Assembly: GCF_030035675.1 (NCBI RefSeq)
Contig: NC_084489.1
Coordinates: 76,040,270 to 76,104,269 of the forward strand
Length of the DNA stretch: 64,000 bases
Direction of reading: 5' to 3'
Source of the DNA: Rhineura floridana
Lineage: Eukaryota > Chordata > Lepidosauria > Squamata > Rhineuridae
Below the pieces are notes generated by a model that worked only from the letters and a program-made list of their open reading frames with translations, ran no database searches and was not told the DNA's origin. The position numbers and the translations under genes were made by a program. Shown here in pieces: positions 54,116 to 63,796 of the stretch; positions within the stretch are counted from its first letter, which is position 1; each line of letters begins with the position of its first letter.

Positions 54116-54789
54116 TAAGGAACTTCATTCACCCAACCCAAAATTCAGAATCATGCCACTTTAAGCTGTTTTGCAACTGTTTATACTTGTTTTTATGGTT
54201 ATTGGATTTTAAAGGGATTTATTTCTTACTGTGATCTGCCTTGATTTCCAGTCACCAACCCTACCTCACAGGGTTGTTGGAAAGATTCCATACATACACA
54301 CACACAACAGATGTAAACATACATGCAACCCATATAATAGTTTATTGTCAAATCAGTTGGTCATTGCAGAACATTTTTTTAAAAATCAGTATTAGTTTCC
54401 TAAATAATAAAAACTATGATACCTACGTAAGCCTGCCTAATTGCTTTAAAAATAGGATTGAAGGGGGAGAGAAAGATTTACAACACAAACACAAAAATCA
54501 CATTAATTTACAGCACAATCCTAACCATGTCTACTCAAAAGTCCTATTGAATTCAACGGGGTTTACTCCTAGTATGTGGGACTAGTATTCTATTGCAGCT
54601 TTACTCCCAGAAAAGTGAGTACTGGATTAAAGTTTCATATTGGGAAGGTTTTCAAAACACTGCCCTCTTTAACAGCGCAGGAAAATTTACACTTGTTTGA
54701 GTTCTGCACACAAGAGAGAAAAAGACTGAAAGATATATACTTAACTCAGTTTATAAGATTTTCAAATAAGCAGGAAAAAACAACCATTT

Positions 54790-55089
54790 TCAGACATTGC
54801 AATGGGGTCTAGGCACTGACTAGAGGTCAACAAATCACAACCCTGACTTCACTTATTGGCTACAAACCTGAAAGGGTGGGGTTAGAGCAACCAGCTATGA
54901 GATGATTTAACAGAAGTTGCAGGAGGGGGCTGACATTTTTGTGTATATCTTGTGAACCGGACCACCTAGAAATGTAATGTTTCTTTTAAATGAAAGCTGA
55001 ATGTCTGGAGGTTAAGGTGCCTCACCCGGAGACCCAGAGAGGAACCCCAAAATCTGGAGTCTCTGGCCAAGAAACAGACCTGGCAACCC
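54790..55089. mobile_element. right terminus of a hAT-like element
   Basis: Ends GACCTGGCAACCCTA, the inverse of the sequence at 47852. The subterminal CCAAAATCTGGAGTCTCTGG partly mirrors CTGAGATTTCAGGGGTGG near the left end. The inner limit is unknown. Confidence 0.45.
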
Positions 55090-55099
55090 TATGATACAT

Positions 55100-56815
55100 C
55101 TCTCCTTCATGAGAGATTTCCTGTAGTGGCCAAGCTGAATTTACTAGTATTTTATATTTATCTTCGTTTCCACATTTGGCTGGCTATCATATATTAAACA
55201 AAAAAGGTCTAGAGTCCTTGTTGCAGGGACCCTTCTCTCCAGAGTGAAGAAAATTACATTTTTGCCATATAGGATTGATGAAGATTTGGTGAGTACATTC
55301 TTCTCTGTGGAAGAAACGACTACATTTGGACACAATTTGATATATTCCTTTGTTACTAGTATGCAGAGAAAGAGAAAATGAAATATATATAAGCAAGAAA
55401 TACAGCTTCATTATTAAAAGGTGACTAGTTTGCCAAAATAATATTCTACCACTCTGAAATACTGTCACTTAAGTGCTAGGCCTTAGTGGAGTCAGGGCTT
55501 GTCTTTGAACCTGTTCTCAACATTTGGGTACTTGGAACTAGAATTTGCCAGGTTTTATTTACAAAAACAAATTATGAGCCTCTCTGAGTGTAAGCAGAGT
55601 TCTTTCCCCAAGGGTATTTTAACGGCCTAGATGGAAAATATCCCTGAATATGTGAATTCTTCTTTGCCTACTGAGTGACTTCCTGGACATGCTGGGGATC
55701 TGGTAGTCTATTCATTAAAGAATAAAGTGGTGACTCAAATGAGGGGTGAAGCTCAATTTCTCCTCTGGAGTAGGTGACATGTCAGAGTAATGCACACACA
55801 TAGCCTCATTAAAGCATCAGTGGGGGCCACTGATAATACTAAAATGACTTGGATGGGTAGGAAGGGGAGAGAATTTCCATCCTAGAGTCAACCGAAAGGG
55901 TAATATTCTAGTCAGGCTGATAAAATTCTGGCCATTTGATAACCCTGCCTAGAATATGTGAAGAAAAAAGAGAGAGTGGCCTCTGAGCATGTTCAATTTG
56001 CTTTCTCCTTGCCAGTAAGTAATTACAATCCACATAACACACACAACATGTATATCTAGGATCAGCCAGGGGCTTTGAAATCAGGAGATGCAGCTTCAGT
56101 ACAGAAGCTGAGCATTTTATTTGAATGTATCCCATCCTATCCAAAGACCTGAAAGCAAGTAGCATTAATGTCAAAATAACACAGTCTACAGTAAGATGCC
56201 CATTAAACTACTAAAATACAATTAGACTCTCCATTAGACACCCTTCACCATTAAAATGGGGGTAAAGCTTTTTTTAAAAATATGGGAAACGTTTTCTTGC
56301 ATTGCACTGCAAATATCTGAAGATAAAGCTGGAGGCCTTAGCAGTAAACAGGATGCAGAAACCATTCTGTTATCCTTTGTTCTTGCCTCCCTCTGTATAT
56401 TCAGCTAATAAGCAAGGACCTGTTATACTCTTCAGCTTTTATGCAAAGCTGACAAATTTACACCAGGGGGGTATTGAATGCTGCTGATTTCCTCTCCCCT
56501 TTCTGTAGTAAACATGTCCATCCAGTGGCCTCTTCAGAAACTGCATTGTAAAATTACACATCTGGTATTTGGGAAGAAAATGAACCGTGGAATTTTTCAT
56601 GGAAAAACGTTTGGCACTTTCTTTTTTTAATCCAGGTTCACTGAAGGGTAAGCCTCCTGTTCTGAAGATAAAATTCTGAAGGGTTGCACTGAGGAGAAAT
56701 AACAGTCTTGTCATTTCATCAAGGAAATAATCACCAAAACAAAATACAAAGCATCTTATGGCACCTTAAAGACAAATGTATGCAGTGCAAGCTTCCATGT
56801 AGCCTTACTCCAGAC
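55100..56815. other. unclassified non-coding stretch
   Basis: About 1.7 kb with no gene or repeat family that I recognise. Confidence 0.35.
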
Positions 56816-56819
56816 ACTC

Positions 56820-57742
56820 TTGGATGAGACCGATTATCTGGATCCATTTCAGTCGGGTTTCAGGCCTGGTTTTGGCACAGAAACAGCCTTGGTCGCCCTG
56901 TATGATGACCTTTGTCGGGAGATAGACAGGGGGAGTGTGACTCTGTTGATTCTCCTTGATCCCTCAGCGGCTTTCGATACCATTGACCACAGTATCCTTC
57001 TGGGGAGACTAGCTGAGTTGGGAGTGGGAGGTACTGCACTGCAGTGGTTCCACTCCTACTTGGCAGGTCACCTCCAGAAGGTGTGCTTTGGGAACATTAC
57101 TCGGCACCCTGGACTCTCCAGTATGGGGTTCCGCAGGGGTCAGTTCTGTCCCCCATGCTGTTCAACATCTACATGAAACCGTTGGGTGCGGTCATCCGGA
57201 GCTTTGGAGTGCGTTGCCATCAGTATGCTGATGACATGCAGCTCTATTTCTCCTTTTCATCTTCTTCAGGTGAGGCTGTCAATGTGCTGAACTGGTGCCT
57301 GACTGCAACAATGGACTGGATGAGGACTAATAAACTGAGGCTCAATCCAGACAAGACTGAGATGCTGCTAGTGGGTGGTTCTTCTGACCAGATGGTGGAT
57401 GTCCAACCTGTCCTGGATGGGGTTGCCCTCCCCCTGAAGGAGCAGGTTCGTAGCTTGGGGGTTCTCCTAGAACCATCTCTGTCACTTGAGGCTCAGGTAG
57501 CCTCGGTGGCACGGAGTGCCTTCTACCAACTTCGGTTGGTGGCCCAACTACGTCCCTATCTGGACAGGGATAACCTGGCTTCAGTTGTCCATGCTCTGGT
57601 AACCTCTAAATTAGATTACTGCAATGCACTCTACGTGGGACTGCCTTTGAAGACGGTTCGGAAAGTGTTGACGAGGTGCGCCTGGCGCCAACACTGTTAT
57701 CTTTTCGGCACCAGGTCAAGACATTCCTCTTCTCCCCGGCAT
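56820..57742 (+). pseudogene. L2 reverse transcriptase fragment, broken
   Basis: The first frame (from 56820) carries GFRPGFGTETALVALYDDL and LLDPSAAFDTIDH, where the usual LDLSAAFD has a Pro for Leu. A frameshift near 57080 moves to a second frame with [19 protein letters not shown] and CHQYADDMQLYFSFSSSS. Motif C is intact here (YADD), in contrast to the 48-51 kb copy. LNPDKTEMLLVGG and LRPYLDRDNLASVVHALVTS follow. The frame is lost at the internal junction. Confidence 0.9.
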
Positions 57743-57865
57743 TTTAGCATGTGTTTTAAATTGTTTTTATATTGTTTTAAATTTTAAAATTGTGTTTTAA
57801 ATTGTTTTTAAAATACGTGTTTTAATTTGTATATTTGTTTTAATGTTTTTGATTGCTGTAAACTG

Positions 57866-58045
57866 TCGCAAAGTTTATTTTTACTGCCCAATGGATCCAA
57901 AGGAAAATCCTCCCTCCCTCCTAGTCAACCAGGCTATTCTAAATATATATATATATGTTTTTATTCTTGGTTTTCTATTACGAGTAAAGTCAACTGTATA
58001 TTGTATTTTGGGTCTTTGACTGCAAATAAACTTGATTGATTGATT
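57866..58045 (+). mobile_element. small retroposon with (ATTG)n tail, 15-bp duplication
   Basis: A 180-bp insertion flanked by the exact duplication GATTGCTGTAAACTG (57851-57865 and 58046-58060). It has a polyadenylation-like AATAAA near its end and finishes CTTGATTGATTGATT. The long duplication and simple-repeat tail show it is a 5'-truncated non-LTR copy. I do not recognise the family. Confidence 0.82.
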
Positions 58046-58139
58046 GATTGCTGTAAACTGCCCAGAGAGCTTCGGCTATGGGGCGGTATACAAGTGCAAT
58101 AAATAAATAAATAAATACTTTACATATTCATGGGGAATA

Positions 58140-58512
58140 TGAAGAGCTTCCTGGGTCCAGCCAATGGCCTATCTCAGGGGTGGGAGGTGGCATGAAGGCA
58201 TCAGGTGACACCAGGACAGTCCTGCAAGGTTGACTTGTGGGTGGGGGAGGGGTCTGCTTTCACCAGCACCTCCCCCACAGGCAAAGCAGCACCCAGCAAA
58301 GTTGAACCCCACCCCAACCCCATCCAGTGACATCAGCTGAGGGACATGTGCAGCTGTACATGAGGGCAAAATTTTGGGGAAAATGGCCTCGCTTGTGGGC
58401 TGGAGGTTCCTCCTCTCTGGTCTGTCTAGTCGAGCATCCTGTTCTCCACTATGGGAAGCCCATGAGCAGGACCAGAACACAGCAGCATTCTCCCCACTTG
58501 TGATTCCCAACA
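58140..58512 (-). mobile_element. CR1 LINE 3' fragment, diverged and interrupted (tentative)
   Basis: GGGTCCAGCCAATGGCCTATC at the left and TCTAGTCGAGCATCCTGTTC with CACTATGGGAAGCCC at the right resemble the CR1 tail on the minus strand. The roughly 250 bp between (starting CAGGGGTGGGAGG) do not fit CR1 and may be another insertion. Confidence 0.45.
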
Positions 58513-58514
58513 AG

Positions 58515-58760
58515 TGGGAGCCAGTTTGGTGTAGTGGTTACAGTGTCAGACTAGGACCTGGGAGACCTGGGTTCAAATCCCCACTCGGCCACGAAGCTCA
58601 CTGAGTGACTCTGGGCCAGTCATTGTCTCTTAGCCTAACCTACCTCATAAGGTTGTCATGAGGATAAAATTGGAAGGGGGAGAACAATGTTTGTACACCA
58701 CCTTGAGCTCCTTGGAGGAAAGGTGGGATATAAATGTAAATAAATAAAAATGTCGTAAAT
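58515..58760 (+). mobile_element. tRNA-headed SINE with L2-like tail
   Basis: Head GGAGCCAGTTTGGTGTAGTG, B box GGTTCAAATCC, core TCTGGGCCAGTCATTG, then CTAACCTACCTCATAAGG and a tail with CACCTTGAGCTCCTTGG, GGTGGGATATAAATG and TAAATAAATA. The head and core match the BovB-tailed SINEs but the tail is of the L2 type. Confidence 0.83.
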
Positions 58761-58764
58761 AAAC

Positions 58765-59390
58765 TGCCAACTGGTTACATGGAGGGGAAGGTGCTATTAT
58801 CAAGTGAGAGCAGAGGGCCCAGCTATGCAAAGTGGTATGAGTCCACAGAGATGCATGCAGAACAAGGGTAATGCCCTCTGGGTGGCCCCTCAGTGAACTC
58901 CTGCAGTTGATGCTGGATGTTTGCCAGTTTAAATTTCCCACAATGCCCCCAGAGTGCCCAACACTATCTCGCTCCAGGGCATTGTGGGAAATTTTAAATG
59001 GTGACTTGTACATGCCAGTTGGCCAGTGAGGGCAGCCCTGGACAGACGTTGGTGCTGGTGGACACATCAAGGGTGCTGGTATCCCAGGAACTGCCCAAGA
59101 ATGCCGAGTGCTGATGCTGGTGTCCTGTAGTGATCATGTGTCCTATGTTATAGAGGACAGTCCTCTGTTTTGAAGGGCTGGCGGAAGAGAGTCCTCCCTT
59201 ACTAATTTCTGAGTGCTACCATTTTTAAGGTCTGATTTGTGTCTGTTTATTTTCTAAGGCAGACACTGTCCAGTCTGGCCAATGTAAACAGCACAAAAGC
59301 ATTGCTGCAGTGGACTAATACAGTTGCACCTCTCGACTGTGTTATGATAGAAGCCTTCTATTGAAGCCTTCCCCGTCGCTTGGCCAGGGG
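58765..59390. other. unclassified non-coding stretch
   Basis: AATTTCCCACAATGCCC at 58931 and GGGCATTGTGGGAAATTT at 58977 are inverted repeats 30 bp apart, so a small palindromic element may centre at about 58955. No gene recognised. Confidence 0.4.
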
Positions 59391-59394
59391 TGTA

Positions 59395-59760
59395 GTTGTC
59401 CAGGATCGTGAGACGATTATAAACCCCTTACTTTTTTGGGAGCAGGGTCTAAGCCAGGTCCCTATGTATGAGCCAATCAGCATGAAAAGGGAGCGTGTTA
59501 GCCACTGAGAAGAGTCCTTGTTCTTTGTGCTGATTGGCCTAAAATGAAAGGAGGTGAGTCATCCATCTTCTCAGTAGCTAACTCACAGCCTCCTCTTTCA
59601 TGCTGTTTGGCTCCTAGGACATCTTTTGAAGTGAAGTGTGGACTCAGAGATTACATAGAGAGCAAGGGAGATGAGGGAAAAGGGAGTGTTTCTGTGAGAG
59701 GGTGTGGTGTGACTAGCATGAAGGAACCCTGCACTTTTCAACTTGCCATTACACTGCTGA
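59395..59760. mobile_element. palindromic hAT-like MITE (tentative limits)
   Basis: AGCCAATCAGCATGAAAAGG with GCCACTGAGAAGA on the left is inverted on the right as TCTTCTCAGTAGCTAAC with CTTTCATGCTGTTTGGCTCC. Possible termini are CAGGGGTGTAGTTGTC and TGCCATTACACTGCTG. The flanks CGCTTGGC and AGATTGAC match at 5 of 8. Confidence 0.5.
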
Positions 59761-59764
59761 GATT

Positions 59765-60170
59765 GACATCTTGGGCTGAGATGAAATAAAACAACAACAA
59801 TAACAATAGTGATAATGATGATGATAATAATAACTGTTCCCTTTCATGACAAGGGCACCAATGCATCCATCATCCCCCTCTCCAGCAGCTGCACCAGCAT
59901 GCACCTTACAGCATTTTAAGAATGGCAGCTATATATGAAAGGACAGCAAGAGTTAATCACAATTTGACTAGTGTTAAGGATATAACTAGAACTCGTTGTC
60001 AGCGTTCAAGTGGTTTCATGTTCCTTAACAGAATATTTCATTGCAGTTCATAATCAAGAGCAATTGGCTTGATTGGTCTCCCATTGACTTTCATAGGAAT
60101 TACATTAGACTCAATATGAACCAATTAATGCCTGTGTGTAATTAATAAGAAGTCTGAAATGAGCCAATAG
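59765..60170. other. unclassified, with a trinucleotide-rich run
   Basis: AACAACAACAATAACAATAG and GATGATGATAATAATAAC form a degenerate microsatellite at about 59792-59835. Otherwise nothing recognised. Confidence 0.4.
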
Positions 60171-60174
60171 GGGA

Positions 60175-60300
60175 ATCTGTGATCCTAAGCATGTTTGCAT
60201 TGAACTAAGTCTCACTTAGTTCAATGAGACTTAGTCCCAAGGAAGTATGCCTGGAATTGTGCTCTAAGGCTGCAATCCCAAACACAATTACTATAGAGTA
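60175..60300. repeat. short GCAATCCTA-type repeat
   Basis: TAAGTCTCACTTAGTTCAAT and GAGACTTAGTCCCAAGG, then AAGGCTGCAATCCCAAACAC. Possibly two partial members side by side. Confidence 0.5.
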
Positions 60301-60343
60301 AGTATTGTTAGTATTAATATTAACTGAATTGATATCCCTGGAC

Positions 60344-60420
60344 TACGGTTCGTAAGATGCAGCTAGTGCAAAATGCGGCGGCTTGCCTGATTGGCATCAG
60401 AGCCACCAGTCTCCACTGCC
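60344..60420 (+). mobile_element. L2-clade LINE coding fragment
   Basis: TACGGTTCGTAAGATGCAGC onwards encodes TVRKMQLVQNAAACLIG, matching the KTVRKLQLVQNAAARVLTG segment of the L2 ORF. Only about 25 codons are left. Confidence 0.7.
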
Positions 60421-60664
60421 TCCACAACAAAATTGGGGTGTGTGTGTTCATGCAGTTGAAAAGGGAAGGGAAGGAAGGGAAATCCCATTCCATGAGCACA
60501 ATCCACTCACATGACATTGGATTCAGCCTGCTGTTTATTTCTACACAATCTTCTTATTTCTTGCGTTCTTTTATTGATCTTTAACTGCACTTTTATATTT
60601 TGACTCTAGAGTTGACTAAGCATTTTGCCAAGTCACAGGATCTGCCTCACTTGCACTCCTGTCT

Positions 60665-61243
60665 TGGATTATCAATATCTTGGCACAGTCATTAACCATA
60701 ATGGAGACAATAGTCAAGAAATCAGAAGAAGGCTAGGACTGGGGAGGTCAGCTATGAGAGAACTAGAAAAGGTCCTCAAATGCAAAGATGTATCACTGAA
60801 CATGAAAGTCAGGATCATTCAGACCATGATCTCTATGTATGGATGTGAAAGTTGGACAGTGAAAAAAGTGGGTAAGAGAAAAATCAACTCCTTTGAAATG
60901 TGGTGCTGGAGGAGAGCTTTGCGCATACCATGGACTGTGAAAAAGACAAATAACTGGGTGTTAGACCAAATTAAACCAGAACTGTCACTAGAAGCTAAAA
61001 TGATGAAACTGAGGCTATCATACTTTGGACACATCATGAGAAGACGAGTCACTAGAAAAGACAATGCTGGGAGAAAAAGAGGAAGACCAAACAAGAGATG
61101 GATTGATTCCATAAAGGAAGCCACAGACCTGAACTTACAAGATCTGAACTGGGTGGTTCACGACAGATGCTGTTGGAGGTCGCTGATTCTTAGGGTCGCC
61201 ATAAGTAGTAATCGACTTGAAGGAACATAACAACAACAACAAA
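60665..61243 (+). mobile_element. RTE-BovB LINE 3' fragment
   Basis: Encodes the end of BovB ORF2 in an open frame to 61230: DYQYLGTVINHNGDNSQEI, MVSMYGCESWTVKK-like and KINSFEMWCWRRALRIPW, SYFGHIMRR, GRPNKRWIDSIKEATDLN and SLILRVAISSNRLEG. It then has a GGGTCGCCATAAGTAGTAAT tail and AACAACAACAA end. Compared with 43.75 kb a short segment after HIMRR is missing. 5' truncated, no target duplication seen. Confidence 0.9.
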
Positions 61244-61249
61244 ACTTCC

Positions 61250-61500
61250 TCCCAGTAGGAGCCCAGGGCAGCTAGAGCTAGACAAAAGCTTTTAAGAGTG
61301 CTGAATGTGGGTTGAGAGAGATAGCACTTTGTACAAGCCCATTTACCAGAGGTACAAATGAGATGAGCAAATGCAGCCCAAAGAGTGATCCCTTTTCCAG
61401 TCCTCTATCACCTTCCATGCATGCATGGCCGGCCACATCTGCACATCAAAAGGGTCATTGCACCCAGAGGGAGCCTGCACTGATTTCTCTCTCAGAATAA
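61250..61500. other. unclassified; possible LINE-tail remnant at its start
   Basis: CTTCCTCCCAGTAGGAGCCCAGGGCAG (61246-61272) resembles the segment CTTCCTCCCAGCAGAAGCCC at 10.9 kb, part of an L2 tail in minus orientation. The rest is unrecognised. Confidence 0.35.
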
Positions 61501-61504
61501 TCCA

Positions 61505-61780
61505 CAATGAGTCTTGGGGTAGAAACACACTCACTGTTCTGGCAGTTCCAATGTATCTCCACCTCTCCCTTCTGAAAATGGAGGCACACGCACTAGTCAA
61601 ACCCTGCCCCTTTTTATTGTAAAACCTGGTGGGATCAGCTCAAGCGCTTTTTTTAAAAAATCAGCTTCAAAGAGATTTTGCAACTGATCGCAGGTCAACC
61701 CATTCCTCCTCCAAGCGTGGCTAATGGAAACACTTTGGGGTAAGTGACTAATGTGTTCACAGCCTTGGTCAGAATTTCTT
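61505..61780. repeat. repeat shared with 46.5 kb, unknown class, copy 2
   Basis: GGGTAGAAACACACTCACTG, CTGAAAATGGAGGCACACG, CTAGTCAAACCCTGCCCC and CTAATGGAAACACTTTGGGG follow the same order as in the first copy. Non-coding, diverged. Confidence 0.55.
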
Positions 61781-61784
61781 TACG

Positions 61785-62730
61785 GACTATATGCCCATTC
61801 TATATCTGTATCTATCTATCTAAATACACACACACACTTTGCAAAGAACTGTAACAAGAAGTCCTATAACAGTGAAGGTTGCAGGCTCTGAACACAGGTC
61901 ATGGTCCCATCTGGAATACCTTGTATTAAAGATTGCTAAAATATGTATTATTTTCTTCTTTCAATCTTTTCCACAGCTGGAAACGAATTTGGGGTGGAGG
62001 AGGCAGAAAGCCATTCAAGTCACTGTAGCAAGCCAGCACACTCACGTGTGCTGATAGGCGATCACCTAATCCACTTCTTGCCTGAGTGGGCTCCCCAATT
62101 TCTTCCTTAGAGCTGACAATTCCCGTTGGTTTTATGGAAGGAAGGTTCTTGTTCCTTTTTATTTGCTGAATTTGTCTCCAGGGAAATCTCAGAGGATCAG
62201 CATCTTGCTATGAGAAATAACTTTCTCTCCACCCCCGATACCTTTGTACTCATTTAGATAAGCTACACAATTCCATTAAAGGTTGCTTGTGTTAGGGCTC
62301 CTCTGTTCCCCTTTGGACTCAAAAGCATTTGGTGCATCTTAACAGCGTGATTGAGTCGACCCAGCCTCTGCAGCCACGCTAGGCTTCGGCCGACAGACAA
62401 GCAACAAAAACGACGGTCCAAGATGCTTTTGAAGGACTGGGTGCAGAAGCTGCATTTTGGCTCCAGGCCCAGCTGCGGATACGGACCTCTCTCCACTCCG
62501 AGTGGAATTGGTGGGAACAGAACTCCCCCCAGGTGACTTGCACTTCCTGTTTCTTGCCCTTCTCCATTGAATATCCCCCTTTACGGGTGTGTGCGTGGGG
62601 GGAGAGATGCAAATGTTTCTGGTTTTGTATGATGAAAAGATGAAGTGGGGGGTCTGGAAGCATCAGGCACCTTTTGCTTCCTGCTGTCATCCTCGGCATC
62701 CCATGGTACTCAGAGCCATTCCAGGCTTTG
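61785..62730. other. unclassified non-coding stretch
   Basis: No gene or repeat family recognised. Overlapping frames at 62263-62774 have no known relatives. Confidence 0.35.
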
Positions 62731-62736
62731 GAACTG

Positions 62737-62905
62737 GGAAGGCCCTTAGCCCAGTGGCAGAGCATCTGCCTCACATGCAGAAGGGCCCAAGTTCAATCCC
62801 TGGCATCTCTGGGTACGGCTGGGGAAGGTTCCCTGTCTTGAAACACTGGAGAGCCACTGCCACTCAGTGCAGACAGTACTGAGCAAGATGGACCCGGGCT
62901 CTGAC
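62737..62905 (+). mobile_element. tRNA-derived SINE with CR1-like tail, best copy
   Basis: A-box region TAGCCCAGTGGCAGAGC, B box AGTTCAATCCCTGG, then CATCTCTGGGTACGGCTGGG, CTTGAAACACTGGAGAGCC and CAGACAGTACTGAGCAAGATGG. The tail GATGGACCCGGGCTCTGACT is the counterpart of the CR1 3' end (GATGGGCC...CTGATCCAG). tRNA SINEs with CR1-like tails are known from reptiles. Confidence 0.8.
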
Positions 62906-62938
62906 TTCCTGAGTTTCTCTGAGAAAAGCCCACAGGAG

Positions 62939-63055
62939 CAGAGCTTGGAAAAGTTACTTTTTTAAAACTACAACTCCCATCAGCCCCAGCCAGCATAGCC
63001 ACTGGATTGGGCTGATGGGAGTTGTAGTTCAAAAAAGTAACTTTTCCAAGCTCTG
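62939..63055. mobile_element. near-perfect palindromic MITE, 117 bp
   Basis: Starts CAGAGCTTGGAAAAGTTACT and ends AGTAACTTTTCCAAGCTCTG, a perfect inverted repeat. The core ACTACAACTCCCATCAGCCC is mirrored by GGGCTGATGGGAGTTGTAGT. The flanks CACAGGAG (62931-62938) and CACAGAAG (63056-63063) match at 7 of 8, as for hAT. Non-coding. Confidence 0.9.
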
Positions 63056-63059
63056 CACA

Positions 63060-63385
63060 GAAGGTGGCCACTGGGCTATTAGCACAGGGCTGCCTTTTGT
63101 ACAGCCAGTTTTCTTTCTGTCACGAAGTAGATGGGAAAAAGGATACCTTCCTCTTGAAGGGGTTCCTTTTACATTTCTGGCCTCATGTTCCAATCTAAAT
63201 CTACAGTGTTGGAGAGTGCAGTCTCTAAATGTGCTCTAAATATGAGTGGGTCATCTGCTGCTGCTGCACTTCCAACGTAAAAGGGAGGGAAAGGAGAGGT
63301 TGTGTGATGTGCCTGTCTGCTCTCTGGACTGGCCATGTGCAAACTGCCCATGAATGTAGGGTTGCTGTTTTAAATAAAGGCAAGA
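63060..63385. other. unclassified non-coding stretch
   Basis: No gene recognised. The opposed short frames at 63.2-63.5 kb run into CR1 sequence and are not genes. Confidence 0.35.
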
Positions 63386-63389
63386 AGAA

Positions 63390-63780
63390 AGGGATGTTGG
63401 GATATGAGAGAGATGTATAACATTGTGCATGGTATGGGGAAAGAGGAGAGAGACATTTTTCTCTCTTGCTCTTAATGCGAGGGCCTGAGGACATCCAGTT
63501 AGGTTGAATGATGGGAGACTCAGGACAGACAAAGGGAAATATTCCTTCGCATCGTTGAACTCTGGAATTTGCTATCAGAAGATGTAGCATTGGCTACCAG
63601 CTTGGACAAATTTATGAAGAATAAGGCTTTCAATGGCTGCTAGTCATGATGGGTAGGTTCTACTCCAGGACCAGAGGCAGCATGACTCTCAGTGCCAGCT
63701 TGTGAGAGCGTGCAATGGCACATGTTCTGCTAGTGGGCTTCTCATAAGCACCTGTGCAACTGTGAGAAATAGGATTGTAA
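63390..63780 (+). mobile_element. CR1 LINE 3' end, old
   Basis: ATGTATAACATTGTGCATGG, GAGGACATCCAGTTAGGTTG, AACTCTGGAATTTGCTATC and CTGCTAGTCATGATGGGTAG match the coding tail and 3' untranslated region at 27.5-28.2 kb. It ends before the terminal GATCCAGCAGG block. Confidence 0.8.
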
Positions 63781-63796
63781 GCTATTTCAGGGAGAA

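Larger units (their letters stand above)
56815..58115 (+). mobile_element. L2-clade LINE, 5'-truncated, with internal deletion and nested insertion
   Basis: Starts within the reverse transcriptase at LDETDYLDPFQSGFRPG and runs to KTVRK, then at about 57663 joins directly to the last ~25 codons (DEVRLAPTLLSF region). The piece between is deleted. The 3' untranslated region is interrupted at 57866-58045 by another retroposon and resumes to GGGGCGGTATACAAGTGC plus AATAAATA. It is the same L2 subfamily as the 20.8-kb tail. Confidence 0.9.

Noticed and set aside
62745-62800. tRNA gene suggested by TAGCCCAGTGGCAGAGC and AGTTCAATCCC
   Set aside because: This is the head of the CR1-tailed SINE family, found in five copies here.
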